From NCBI RefSeq assembly GCF_010389155.1, contig NC_057765.1, forward strand, positions 9,486,001 to 9,550,000: a DNA stretch of 64,000 nucleotides, in the 5' to 3' direction. Below, one piece after another: positions 11,251-22,897 of the stretch. The position numbers were made by a program, and so were the translations under genes. Numbering within the stretch: position 1 is the stretch's first letter; the number at the start of each line of letters is the position of its first letter. The notes beneath the pieces were generated by a model that was not told the DNA's origin, made no database searches, and saw only the letters and a program-made list of their open reading frames with translations. Source of the DNA: Erigeron canadensis (Eukaryota > Streptophyta > Magnoliopsida > Asterales > Asteraceae).

Positions 11251-14200
11251 CATCACCATGATCCTCAACCGGGTTGAATTCGTCTTCATCATCATCAAAT
11301 TCAATGTTCTGCGGGGTTATCAAATTTACAATAAATACCATATATATCTTTATTTAACGAATGTGCATAAATTGCACAATATTAGAATGAAATAAAAATA
11401 ATTGCTCAACAGAAAGACATTACATCATAAAGCGAGTACCATTTTCACCCTGAAAGTGCCCTAACCAGGATAGACACTTTGACCTACTGGTTCCACCAAT
11501 GTAACAGGCTAGCTGAGTCCAATAACTAGAATTGGTCTAAAGTATGCTCCAAGAAGCCAGAATGTCCAATATATCTATGCTTCAAAAAAGAAGCATCTCT
11601 TACGAAACCTAAGCAAATAGCTAAACAAGACCAGATTAAGTCCTACAGGTGGTGATTTATCCCATTCGTATAAGAACGGGTCAATTTGAGTGTTATTTGA
11701 TTGACATAAGGTCAAACAATATTAGCTATAACTAAAACATTTCAAGCACGTCAAACATCCCCAAAATCATAAAACATGCTTTCAAAAGCTTACAACGTCC
11801 TAAATCATTCTATTAATCTTATTTAATAAAATAAATGGTTATATATTAACTACATAGTGCAATGATACTATGATAGAATGGGATGATTAATTCTTGCATT
11901 AGTGAAATGAATTTAGTATCTGAAGAACCCTAGTGGTTTAGATTAAAAAAACTGTTTCAAAAATCATATATACCATAGTTTTCTAATTACTTGCACATAT
12001 GAAATAGTTTAATAACATCCTCCTAGTTATAGTTTAACTGCTTAGCTACATATGAAAATACCAATGTTACATGATTGAGATCAAATTTACATACCTGATC
12101 ATAATCATCACCACTAGCGTCTTCTTCCTCCTCGAAATTTTCGTTGTCTTCATCATCATCATCTTCATCCTCGTTCTTTTCCTTGTCACCAGCATCTTGA
12201 CCCTAGTCAACAGATATAAGAGCACGGTTTGCTTCTTTTAAAGACACGTACTGCCAAAGGCATTTTTTTTTAAAGAACTAATCATATTTCAAATTGACTA
12301 AACAAAATTACCTGAGGTCCTTGATCCAGCTTCTCAAAAATATCCAACTTCTGTAGGTCTACCGTAAAAAAATATTGTTGTTAGATATGTGACTTGAAAC
12401 CAAGATTAAGACAGTTTTGTAAATCACAATTTCAAACCTGACTGCGGATCCCATCGAATCTTCTTATTGATATGCTTCACCTTCCCTGCAACTGTTTGAA
12501 AAAGCAACCAAACTTCTCAGCAGTCTTTAATAGATGAAGGTATAACATGTGACAAGATACTGTTACACATAAATGTTTTACCTAGTTCAGCAGGAAAATA
12601 CTCATCAGTCATCATTGGAAAGACACCAGCATTTTCTGTGTAAGAATACATGACAATCAAATGATATCAGCATCAAAAAAGACGACACAAGAAATATTGG
12701 AATCTGAAGACCAGATATGCAGTCTTCATGGATAATGTAAAAAACCCACCAGGACAACATTATGATACAAATAGTGGTCAGCGGTGGCCGGTGGAGAAAT
12801 TTAAAGGCCAAGGTGTTCCAAGCAAGTCAAGAGCCTTTAGGGGTTTCGGACAAATACTAAATTAACTTGGGCTAGAGAGTTCTTACTAGTTTCCTAATTA
12901 TTTTGTTAGTCTTTCTTGTTACTCAAGTTTAGGAGAGTTATAATAGAACTCATAGGCCAAGTAAGGGGTATCGATAGATTTGTGGAGTCAATAGACTCGA
13001 GATAACCTACTTCTCCCGAAGTGTAGGAACTATATTTCTTTGTTTCTTTAATTTCTTTCATTATTTAATGATACTTTCCGATTTGATTCGTATCAAATTG
13101 GTATCAGAGAGCACATACCTGATCTTGGGCAGTAGAAAAGAAAAAAACAAAAGTAAAAGTAAACATGCAGTCTAAAAAACAGATTCATAAGCTAAATTAG
13201 CAGGGTATCATAAAGCAGTTGATGATCGACTGATAAGATCCCAAAAGGTCAGACCCAATTAATGTTACTAGGCAGGATATTAAATATGAAGAAGTGGTTC
13301 ATTGGCAAGAAACCAGAAGGTCATGGGTGACTCTTAGCATGGGCAAAGTTAGCATTTATATAGGAGGCTTAGTTTTCATTTTGGGTCATGTCTGGTTATT
13401 TACAATTAGCAAACTTTGTTTGTTTTAGGAGAATTACCCATCTCGAATAGGGTTGTATGGAGATCAACCCATCTCGAATTGGGTCTACTATCTTGTAATC
13501 TTTTGGTCTTCTAGAAATAAAAATCAGTAACTTATCCTTGTTGAGTTCTGGGTTCTATCATCGACTCAAGACACTGGAGAAAAATGTTGGGGGCATACGT
13601 TCAAAATAGATCAGAAGCATGTAAAGAGGTATTGGAAATTCTTAAAAGGTGTAACAGCAACTTAAAGCATTGTCAAACAAGACTGATAACTTAATGGCTT
13701 GACAAACAGAACTTAGTCATCCCAGCCCTTGAACCCCTTAAAAAACCAAAAAACTATCTTCTAAGCCTCAATATGATGAGGTTGCATTTCTTTAAACTTC
13801 GTATCAAATGGAAACTAGTGCATCAGGTGAACAAAAACGAGCAGAGTGGTTAGGAAATGAATCTAACAGTCAAGGAGATTTTTATCAAGCACAAATCAGA
13901 ATGGGTGATTGTGACAAGTTAGAGACTGGAATGGTTTCACATGAAGTTGAATTTACATAATGCCCATATTCAAAGGTGAAGACGCACAAGATTGGATTTA
14001 TCGAATGGAGAGGTACTTTGAAATAGGTATTGAGGTTATGATCAACTACAGGCTGCAGTTTTGTCTATGGAGGGTCAGGCTTCGTGATGGTATAGGTGGA
14101 GCGAGGGGCGTGCACCTTTTCATTCTTGGGATGGTCTGAAGAGGTGATTCTTGGAGTGGTTCCAGCAATCCCATGAGGGTAAAGGTTATATGAGCAATCT

Positions 14201-16393
14201 TTGGCTATTAGTCGAGATGGAACTGAAAGAAAGTATGTTACTTTATTTGAAGCTTTTTATTGTGAATACAATTTATTTTAACAGATGCATTGGGACATGG
14301 TATTGGAGCAATTTTGAAGCAGGAATCTAAGCCAATAACTTAATTCAGTCAACCCTACTTATTGGGTAGACACTTTCTAGTGCGTACTCATCAACATAGT
14401 TTCACATATTTACTGGAGCAATGATTAGTGACAGAAGAGCATCAAAAATGGCTTACAAGGGTTTAAATTTGAAATCCAATACAAAAATGGAAATGAGAAT
14501 ACGGTAGCTGACGCGTTGTCTGGTAATGGTGAATCTAATGGGTGTTCTGCATTATCAGTTTAGCATGTTCTTGATTCATTGACTCTAAATTGATACTTTG
14601 CATAGGAAAATGGTACCAAACAAACTGGAATACTTACTTTTAGCATCTTGACCCATATTCCCCAAATGATAAGGAGATGAAATCCAAAACTTCTGCAATT
14701 CATTACCCCATGATACTAAACTCCTAAAATCTTGTCCTATTTGTTTAAGATTGACATCAGGGAGTTCCTTGATTTCCTGCAATTACAAATATATGTTTAT
14801 AAATGCCAGACGATCACTTGAATAATATCTTCAATGAATTTACAGGTTCTAAATGCGTTAAATCTAGCTGGGAAGCAGAGCAAACATTCTAAAATAAAAG
14901 GCCAACTTAATAACATGTCTTAAATATAAACTCAGTTCATAGATGATAAGATAAGAAACTATGGTGTTTGGATTCCCAACCCCTGGAGCTGATTATCTAA
15001 TAAGCCAACAGCAGTGTAAATGATACGAAGCAGCTACAAGTATACAAGAGGAAACATAATCGGGTCGACTGTCGATCTGGATCCCAGTTAACCTGATCAA
15101 TTCAATGCTATGTTTGGTTTTTGGGTTGACCCAATGGGTCAACAAAGCATTGTAATAATGGAATGGAGGGAAGCAGTCCACTCCCTGGTTTCTAGTAGCA
15201 GTTATTAAGTGACAATATTATATGGCAAGCCAGTTTCAGTTTCTTTTTTCCATTCAGAATATTGTACTCCTTTTTGTTGCTTGTACTGGAGAAATAGCCG
15301 TTCTCGAATTGGGCCTATCAAAATATTAATCGATCAGTTTGCTTGCCTAATTTTTGAGTTTCTATCAGTACATCACACAGTTGTCTGTGCACAGTGTGAT
15401 ATTCTGTTTAGACATCAGGTCACGGTTTCCAATGTTATCTCTTTTAAGTCGGAATAACATGGCCAGACTTAAAAAGAATAATACGATCCAAATGCCAATA
15501 TATAGTCCACAAAAAACGACTAAAGGCACAAATGTTAATCAAGCATGCCTAGGCACTAAAGAGCCTCAAAACCAAGGCAATATGCATAGATGAGCCTCTG
15601 AATGTGACTTGGCTCAGCATGAAAAAAAACCCACGGTTCAAGTCTGGTAGGCGTGTGAGCCTAGAAATGCGCTTTTTGCAACTATGGTGTTGCATTAATT
15701 TCACAACGAATTAATAAAAGAACATGCTCTGGGAATTGACAAATTGACATAAGTATTATAGGCAGAATCTTGTATGAACTTTCGACAATGCAGGATGTTT
15801 GGAGAAATTTACTTACGAATAGGTCAATGTAGATCATAATGGAAGAAGACCAGATGCATCGTAAAGTTAAAAATTTCCCAAAGTGTGTCATTAATCCTTC
15901 CAATCTTCTAAGTTGTAATAACATGGTTTTTGTAGTCATATTTAACACATCAACTAGTATAAAAGAAAGCCAAAGACTTTATGACTCGAAACCGTTTAAA
16001 CCCAACCTGTTTTGACCAAGTTAGTTGTTAGATATCTCGAGATTCCACAGTTACATCCAAACGAGCCGTATGTGGACCTCGAACCCACGCTAAACTCGTT
16101 ACCACCCCCCAAGAAATACCATTGGGTAACCGCGAGGAGAGCTCACCCAAGATTAAAAAAAGCAAAACCCAACCAACCCCATCTGCCCTTTCTTTTATTA
16201 ATTTTGAGAATTAAATATATCAAGGATAGTAACATAAAGTGAACGCATAAAAAATCAACAAAAACAAGAATATGTCTAAAGAGGCAGAAAAACAAAAGAA
16301 ACTTACAGGAAAGACTTCAAATGGTTCTTGTTTAGCATGGTTTCCAGCACTATAACCTCCGTAACGTCCCCCTCCTCCTCTATTAAACGCCAT
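11251..16393 (-). CDS. RNA polymerase III subunit RPC7/Rpc31-like (C-terminus unresolved)
   Basis: Subunit of the Pol III initiation subcomplex (Rpc31 family), nuclear, for tRNA and 5S transcription. Coding exons on the minus strand: 16393-16307, 14776-14638, 12635-12582, 12491-12438, 12358-12312, 12202-12095 and 11308-11251. All junctions are GT-AG and phases agree, giving 182 codons plus one base. It starts MAFNRGGGGRYGG followed by AKQEPFEVFP, as plant RPC7-like proteins do. Next come ELPDVN, WISSPYHL, YFPAEL, KKIRWDPQSDLQKLDIFEKL, then an acidic tail (EDEDDDDDEDNENFEEEE and NIEFDDDEDEF). The usual ERYSD-like stretch between SPYHL and YFPAEL is not seen; it may be lost or sit in a missed in-phase exon within the 2-kb intron 2. 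Intron 1 (14777-16306) holds only degenerate repeats. The final exon is not identified. Confidence 0.85.
12814..14560 (+). mobile_element. Decayed Ty3/gypsy remnant in RPC7 intron 2
   Basis: A possible LTR (12814-13095, TG to CA) is followed at about 13099 by TTGGTATCAGAGAGC, a good primer-binding site for initiator Met tRNA. A gag fragment lies at 13960-14260 (PIFKGEDAQDWIYRMERYFE, then a frameshifted WSEGR and WDGLKR block with stops). An RNase H fragment lies at 14280-14525 (TDALGHGIGAILKQES, LLEQ, LVTEEHQKWLT, FEIQYKNGNENTVADALS) with in-frame stops. Protease, most of RT and integrase are deleted. It is antisense to the host gene. A second LTR-like patch at 13355-13570 suggests more than one insertion. 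Confidence 0.8.
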
Positions 16394-16704
16394 CTCAACA
16401 AACCAATTCCCCTCCCTAACTTCACAACACTGTATTTATTAATTCAATTCAATATATACATATACTAACATTTTATATATACATAATTAAAACCAAAACT
16501 AATAATAACGAATGAAACCAAAGGGGGTTTTTTACTTTCACTAACCAAAGGATGTGTGCGGCTTTTTCTTCGATGTTGTTATGTTGTTTTTGTTAGTTGG
16601 TGTTTTTTGCGCCCCGATTGTATAGTTTTTCTTCTTCTTAGGCACGGGGACAAATATAAGCCGTTCCCCCCTTTTACTTTTTTATTTTCTAATTTCATAT
16701 CAAC
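16394..16704. promoter_or_regulatory. 5' flank of the RPC7-like gene
   Basis: This holds the presumed 5' UTR and proximal promoter on the minus strand. It is AT-rich with no element I can name, and only about 330 bp separate the start codon from the SINE. Confidence 0.3.
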
Positions 16705-16724
16705 ATCGATTTTAATTAGAAAAA

Positions 16725-16968
16725 CCAACTGGGTTGGATCAGTGGTTGGAACTTATGTCTTTGAAAACAGAGGTCATAGGTTCGATCCTCATGTCGAGCA
16801 AGGCTGAAGGTCCTTTTCTACCTATGCTAGAACCTGGAAGCAGCCTCTCTACCTTTGGTAGGGGTAAAGCTGTCTACATATCAACCTCCCCCATACACCG
16901 TCGAAGACGGTATTGGGACCCAAAACCCGTGGAAGACGGCATTGGGAGTTACTTATTTACTTACTTTT
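16725..16968 (+). mobile_element. tRNA-derived SINE (Au-like) with 20-bp target duplications
   Basis: 244-bp element flanked by 20-bp direct repeats ATCGATTTTAATTAGAAAAA (16705-16724) and the same with one change (16969-16988). It has Pol III promoter boxes: an A box near TTGGATCAGTGGTTGGAA (16734) and a B box GGTTCGATCCTC (about 16779). The 3' half, with TACCTTTGGTAGGGGTAAAG, CTGTCTACATATCA and CCTCCCCCATAC, closely resembles the conserved 3' domain of plant Au SINEs. The tail is TTACTTATTTACTTAC rather than poly(A). The overlapping open frames are not genes. Confidence 0.88.
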
Positions 16969-16988
16969 ATCGATTTTAGTTAGAAAAA

Positions 16989-17712
16989 AATTTAATTTCC
17001 TTTTTTATTGAAAAATTCTTTATATTTGTTTATTAATTTGTAATAATTAGTTAAATAAAAAATTTACAGTTTGAAAAAAGAAATAAAGAAAGATGTAATG
17101 AAGAAAGGTAGTTGGATATTTCGATCTCCTGCAGTTGTAACCAAATACAAAATCTTACCCCTTTTTCTTAAATTATATATTTACTTGTGTGTCCAAAGAA
17201 AGAAAATAAGCCCAAAAACAAATATGCAGATATAGTAGAAGTTTTTAAAAAATTATAAAAACACATATCAATTCATCATTAAAAACCATCTCGAATGTTT
17301 TGATTTTCTTCGAATTTTTCCAATCCAAAACAGTTCATACATGCACAACACGGAGTCGTAGATGATGGTTAACATGTGTTGGGTTAAAATCTTCAAGATG
17401 AACTAACGTGGTCTTATTTTTTTAGTTGAAGAAGAAGACATAATAAACTTATAATAGACAACAATCTAAATTAAAAGAGATGATTAATAATAATATCAGA
17501 ATTCAATGTCAAATAATAATGATTAAACTCAAAATATATATATAAAAAAAAAATTTGTTTGTTGAGTAAGTCGAACTTTTTTTTGTTGAGAATTCGTGAG
17601 GTAATCAAACCTTTTTTTTTTTTTTGAGAAATCGTGAGAATTTTATCCTATTAACTAAATTAAAAGAGATGAATAATAATGATAACATAAGAATTTAGTG
17701 TCAAATAATAAT
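16989..17712. repeat. AT-rich spacer with about 200-bp direct repeat
   Basis: Two diverged copies of a block with AAATTAAAAGAGATGA, AATAATAATGATTA and TTGTTGAG motifs lie at about 17467-17560 and 17653-17716. The rest is AT-rich with nothing recognisable. The last five bases (GATTA) are the left duplication of the next LTR. Confidence 0.5.
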
Positions 17713-17717
17713 GATTA

Positions 17718-20700
17718 TGTAACAACCCTCAATTTCCAACTAGGACAACTTACTTATATTCATCTAGGTATCTATCCCTAGAGGTTTGTTAAGAGAATTG
17801 GCCTTCTAGACATTTAGGGAATGGTGAAATTTGCCCTCTAGTTCAATGGAAAGCCAAAAGAAGGTCAGTTGCCTTAGAAATACCATAAACAATAACCATA
17901 ATCATTCAATACAATCTCAAGCTATAAATCAGTTCTAATCGAACTTGGTGGAATGTCAGTGAACCAAAATTTTATTTCGAGAAGTTGGGATTATATAAAT
18001 AAGAATAAAAGGTTCATAAGTTGTGATAACAACAAAAAATCCTTATAAAATGTTCAACAATTTAATCATCAAGCCAATTGGTGTATAAATGGTCTTGAAA
18101 ATAAGATGACCATCTCAAAAATATATTTATAAACCAATATGCTCATAAAAGTGCTTGAACGATAATAATAAGTATATATATGTCAAATATAAATACAAAA
18201 TGTACATACAATGAATTAAGTGACAAAACAAAAATACAAACATATACATACATACATACGGCTATATAAATATATATATATACTTAGACAATATGTTTTG
18301 AAAACAACTAAATAACTAGTAAATAAACTTTCAAGCATGAACCTATGCTAGATATACTTACAGATACACTTAATATACATAAAAAATTTGAAATCCCTTC
18401 CCTTTTTCCTTAACCAAAACCGGCCTCCCCCTCTTCCCAACACCCCACACCCAATCAAAAGTCATTTAACTCTTTTTCTCACCAAGAAAATTAAAACCAA
18501 CCTTATACTCAACCTTTCACTCCACCATAATTCCATTTACACTTTCCATACACACACGTATCTCTCTCTTTCTCTCTCAAATTTTCTGCACTCTTCCTCC
18601 ACCCTCTTCTTCAAACTTTAGGCTCATATAACAAAGAAAAAGACAAGACAAAATCAAATCTAAACAACAACAATAATAAGGGTTTAGGCTAGATTAATCA
18701 AGGGTTAATACTAGCTATGTTTAAGGGTTATTTCAAGCAAGGATTAAGGTTGTTTGGAGCCTAGAAAGCCATGAAAATTCTGCCCAAAAACCATCTTCAA
18801 ATCTGAGTTCATCAAAGGTATAACTCATCATCTCCTTCTTTAACCTATCTTATTTTTGTATATACTAAAAGATCTTTATCAAAAACCATGTTTTTCTTTG
18901 ATTATCTTCTTGAAAATACCCTTAATGAGGGCATGTTGATAGAATCTTTCCTCTCATGTCATTGCATGTCAAGATCTAGAGTAAAGATTCAAGAATTCAA
19001 CTCAAATAAGACCCAAAAGTGATGGTTCATGAGAAAGCTTTTAAATTTGTTGATAGATCTTTACAAAATTGGTTTTTGTTAATAAGAATGAAGCTTAGTT
19101 TCTGTGATTTTTCATAAATAAACTCTTTTTGATGTTTCAAGAAAGATTCAATAAAGGTTTTGTTGCTAAAATGGTTAGATGGTCACATGCATTCACTTCT
19201 TGGATGATTTTTGCAAGAACTATGTTTGTTGATTAAGTGTTGTATAAAATCAGTTTAGTATGATGATAAATGATCTTGGATATGTTTGAAATCAGTAAAT
19301 ATTGATGTTAAAATGATACAAAATGAGTGTTAATCTTGTAAGTGATAAATTAAAGTGTTAATTAAGCAAGAAAGGTCATAGGTGGGTTGATAAGATCAAG
19401 AACAAATCTGACAGAAACCATTTTCTGTCTTGGAATGGGTAAACTGGGCATGTGAGGGCAGTTTCAAGCAAAACTTTCAAAATAAAATTTGTAGATAAAA
19501 TAGTTAAATTTAACCTCCAACTGGAATTACTCAAAAATACTGAACCAAACGAAAGATATGACTTTTCTACTGAAACTGGTCAAGACTGCACTTTTGTATG
19601 AATATTTTATAAACTTTAACAATTTTTATCTCCTAAACCAAAAGGCTCCAGGAGGTCATACTTGGTGAAAAGTAGCTTCAATGTGTGCTAAACTGAAAAT
19701 AAAATCACGGAATTTTTACTAAGAGCATAACCCAAAGAAATTTTACAAAACATTTGGATATGCAAAACAATGACTTTTTTTTACCACTTTCACTTCTAAA
19801 AATATTTAGAGGTAGTAAACATTACCTAAAAATTAAGCCAAAATTTACATAATAAGTGAACAAATATAGGTTATGGTATAAAAATCAGGAGGTTCCAAAT
19901 AATTAGAACCCCGAATTAGTGGCCAACATTTCATAAATTTGAAGTATAAAAACAGAAAATTTATAAGTAACATTATAACTTGTGTAAATGGGCCAACAAA
20001 TACACAAAGGACATAATGGGCTAGCCAGACCCAAATAATGAACCCATTGAGCCATAAATCAGTAGGCCCACATGGCCCAATAACATAAATAGCCCAATAA
20101 CCAATATAACTCATTAAGCATATAACCCAAATAAGGTTAAGCCCAACAACTAATGTAAGCCCAAAACATTTAAAATCCCATGACACTTTGACCCAATTGG
20201 TAATGGCCCATATCACTTAAACGAATTTCATAAAGCCAAGTAATCATACGACACACTGCGAAGTATGTGAGTTAAAAGATGAGCGTAAACGAAGTAACGC
20301 GAAATATAACTAAGCAGAATGAACATAAGTAATTACGTTAATCAATCTATAAATTGATATCACAAATGTTAATTTGTGCTAATTCGGTTGCACATCGGAT
20401 GATGAATAAGGTTAATATAACTCAATATGGCATTAGCATATGATAACCTAAGATGCCAAACAAAACTACAAATGAAGCCAAGTTATCGAAATTCTGACAA
20501 CTTATAATTGCATATATAATGGAAGTAACCTTTTACACCATCAATCTTTACAACCAAAACGATGCGAATGTTAGCAATATACTTGAATCCCACAATTGAT
20601 AGCAATATAATGAAAGTGGCATTTCTAAGTAATGGCTTAAGATAAGAACTTATGTATATTAGTCCTCTTGTAGGGATAGTCTTGGCTTGAAATATGATTG

Positions 20701-22013
20701 AAGAACATGACGGGTACATGATCAAGGAAGCAATAGATGGGAAGTACCCATTTTGGATATGTGAATATAATGTGTGGCATATCAAGGTGAGTTATAGCCC
20801 CCTTTCAAACTCTTTGATGTGTTTTACTTTCGGAGTGAAAAGCATTATAATTAAAATTGCCTTATATTTATGAAATAATGCTTTGAAGGAATGCTTATGA
20901 TTTGGGATTATATTGTATGTTCAACATGTTATATATTATATGATGAGCTTGAGTACTGTCAAACTGTTTCACCTCGGTTCACTACTATTAACTCTTCGAG
21001 AGGCCTGTAGTTTGAAAGTTGCTCAACTAGGATTTGTCCCCTCACCCATTAAGATAGGTAGCGGTGGGATGTTTGGTTTGCCTCCGTGGCGACCTCCATT
21101 TCCAGTCCGTCCTCTATTACTTTAATTGGTCGTCTCCATGGCACGACCCTTTATTACAATACGCACGTGGTTGACAGCATGTGCTTATCGATTAATGAAC
21201 CCCTTTGGGATTTTTCTATATTATATTTATTAGGACATAACCGGTTTTAGTAGTGGCTCAAGCACAAACTCATCAAATTATGCCTTTGGCTAAATGTTAT
21301 TGATATTATTATGGATGGATATTATGGTTGAACATACGGTTTGGGCATTGGACCTTATATGGAATCTTGAAAGTTAATGAAATTGACGATATTGAAATCT
21401 TAATGACCGAATGGTTTTGATGTGATATAATTTCTCTCACGATCATTTTGACAAATGAGAACTTTATAAGTTACCATGGATTTTTTTCCAAGTCTTGAAA
21501 TGACATTTTGGTATTTGGAAAGCTTGATGGTTTGATATGAGAATTTTGTCGGTCATATGGTTTAGGTATTTCAGAATGTAACAATAATATGTTTTCTAAG
21601 TGTTAAAATGGATATGTACCAAGATTTATATAAAAACCTATGCACTCACTAACTACGTTTTCGTAGTTGACACTTTTTCTTCATGTTTTTCAGGAAATAA
21701 GCTTAAGCTTTGAGGATTTATATGCTTCATGATTATTTGCATTGCACTTTGGAGTCAAAGATCAAACCTTGTGATGGGCAATGGAATCCGCCTTGATCAT
21801 TGTAGTATACTATCTCATGTGCTTGTTATTTGTTTTGTGAACTTAATATCCAGTATGGTGGACGCATTTGTACTTGAAAATTGGTTCACATGCTTATACA
21901 TTTGTAAATTCTTTTTAATAAATAAAGCTATGGTGAATGTTATTTAAATCCTTTGTTTTGAATTTTCGACTTTCAGTACATTTCATTGTTTCACCTTAGT
22001 TGGGGTGTTTATA
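17718..22013 (+). mobile_element. Large solo LTR, Tekay/Del-like
   Basis: 4,296-bp unit beginning TGTAACAACCC and ending GTTGGGGTGTTTATA (a decayed version of GGGGTGTTACA), flanked by a 5-bp duplication GATTA (17713-17717 and 22014-22018). It contains a CT-rich, leader-like stretch (18430-18610) and a CACTCACTAACTACGTTTTC motif near 21643, of the kind common in long gypsy LTRs. There is no polyprotein, primer-binding site or polypurine tract. The mutated 3' terminus suggests it is older than the TGGTA-flanked LTR. Confidence 0.75.
19985..20215. repeat. GCCCA/TGGGC-dense stretch inside the solo LTR
   Basis: About ten GCCCA, GGCCCA or ACCCA motifs fall within 230 bp, for example AGGCCCACATGGCCCAATAA and AAGCCCAACAAC, in an otherwise AT-rich LTR. 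Such motifs match plant site II/TCP-type elements. Whether they act as promoter sites is inference. Confidence 0.5.
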
Positions 22014-22018
22014 GATTA

Positions 22019-22436
22019 AACATGAATAATATATATATATATAATCATTTGGAGAGTTTTAAGCATAAAAAGATTTTTTTTTTAATAGAATATAGGTTGA
22101 CCCTAGAAAATTTAATTAAAAAAGAATAAAAAAAATTGAGCATTAATTAGGATAAAGAATTAGACTAGAATTAGGGGTGTCAAGTGTACCCTAAATTTCT
22201 CTTTTAGTTATATTTTTGATACATAAGTTTATAAATTGTTTTGGGTTAGTTTATTGGCTTATGTAAAAAAAAGGTATTGTAAAATAAAATACTTTGCATT
22301 GGCTTTTATATACATACGCTTAAAAGTTCAATCAAATATTGTGATAAATTAAGCTAAAAGAAGCTATGAGTCCTCTCATAAAAACAATGATACTATCCGT
22401 TTATCACCAAAACTCACAAAGGATAGTAACCTTACA
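22019..22436. other. AT-rich spacer
   Basis: Non-coding; (AT)n at about 22029-22042. No gene or element recognised before the target duplication of the MULE. Confidence 0.5.
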
Positions 22437-22897
22437 TATAATTTTAGGGTTAAGTCATTGGATGAACAATGTACTTTTCCTCATTTACACGGTTGCCCAT
22501 TAAACTGAATTATTAATGTGTATCAACCATATACTTTTTAATTTTTTACATGGTTGACCAACTGCTGACCTGCTATAACAGGTTAATCTCTATTTCCATG
22601 GTTGCCTATTGAACTGGATGACTAATGTACTTTTTTCTCATTTACATGGTTGGCCATTGAACTGAATTATTAGTAATATATATCACTCACATACTTTTCT
22701 AATTTTTACATGGTTGACCAAATGTTGACCTAACATGTTAATCTCTATTTTTATTTTTATTTTATCCTCTTCATAAATTTTCCATAAAAACTTGCAATAT
22801 AAAAGCAACAATTACAATCGATGGATAGAAATAAAGGAGATTATTATGTAACCATATTATAATATTATATAATAACTATACAAGCATATAGTAGATA

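Noticed and set aside
16556..16979. Two plus-strand frames around 16.6-16.9 kb
   Set aside because: They run through the SINE and its target duplication; no protein family resemblance.
18388..18621. Open frame of 77 codons in the large solo LTR
   Set aside because: Low-complexity CT-rich leader sequence; composition, not conservation, keeps it open.
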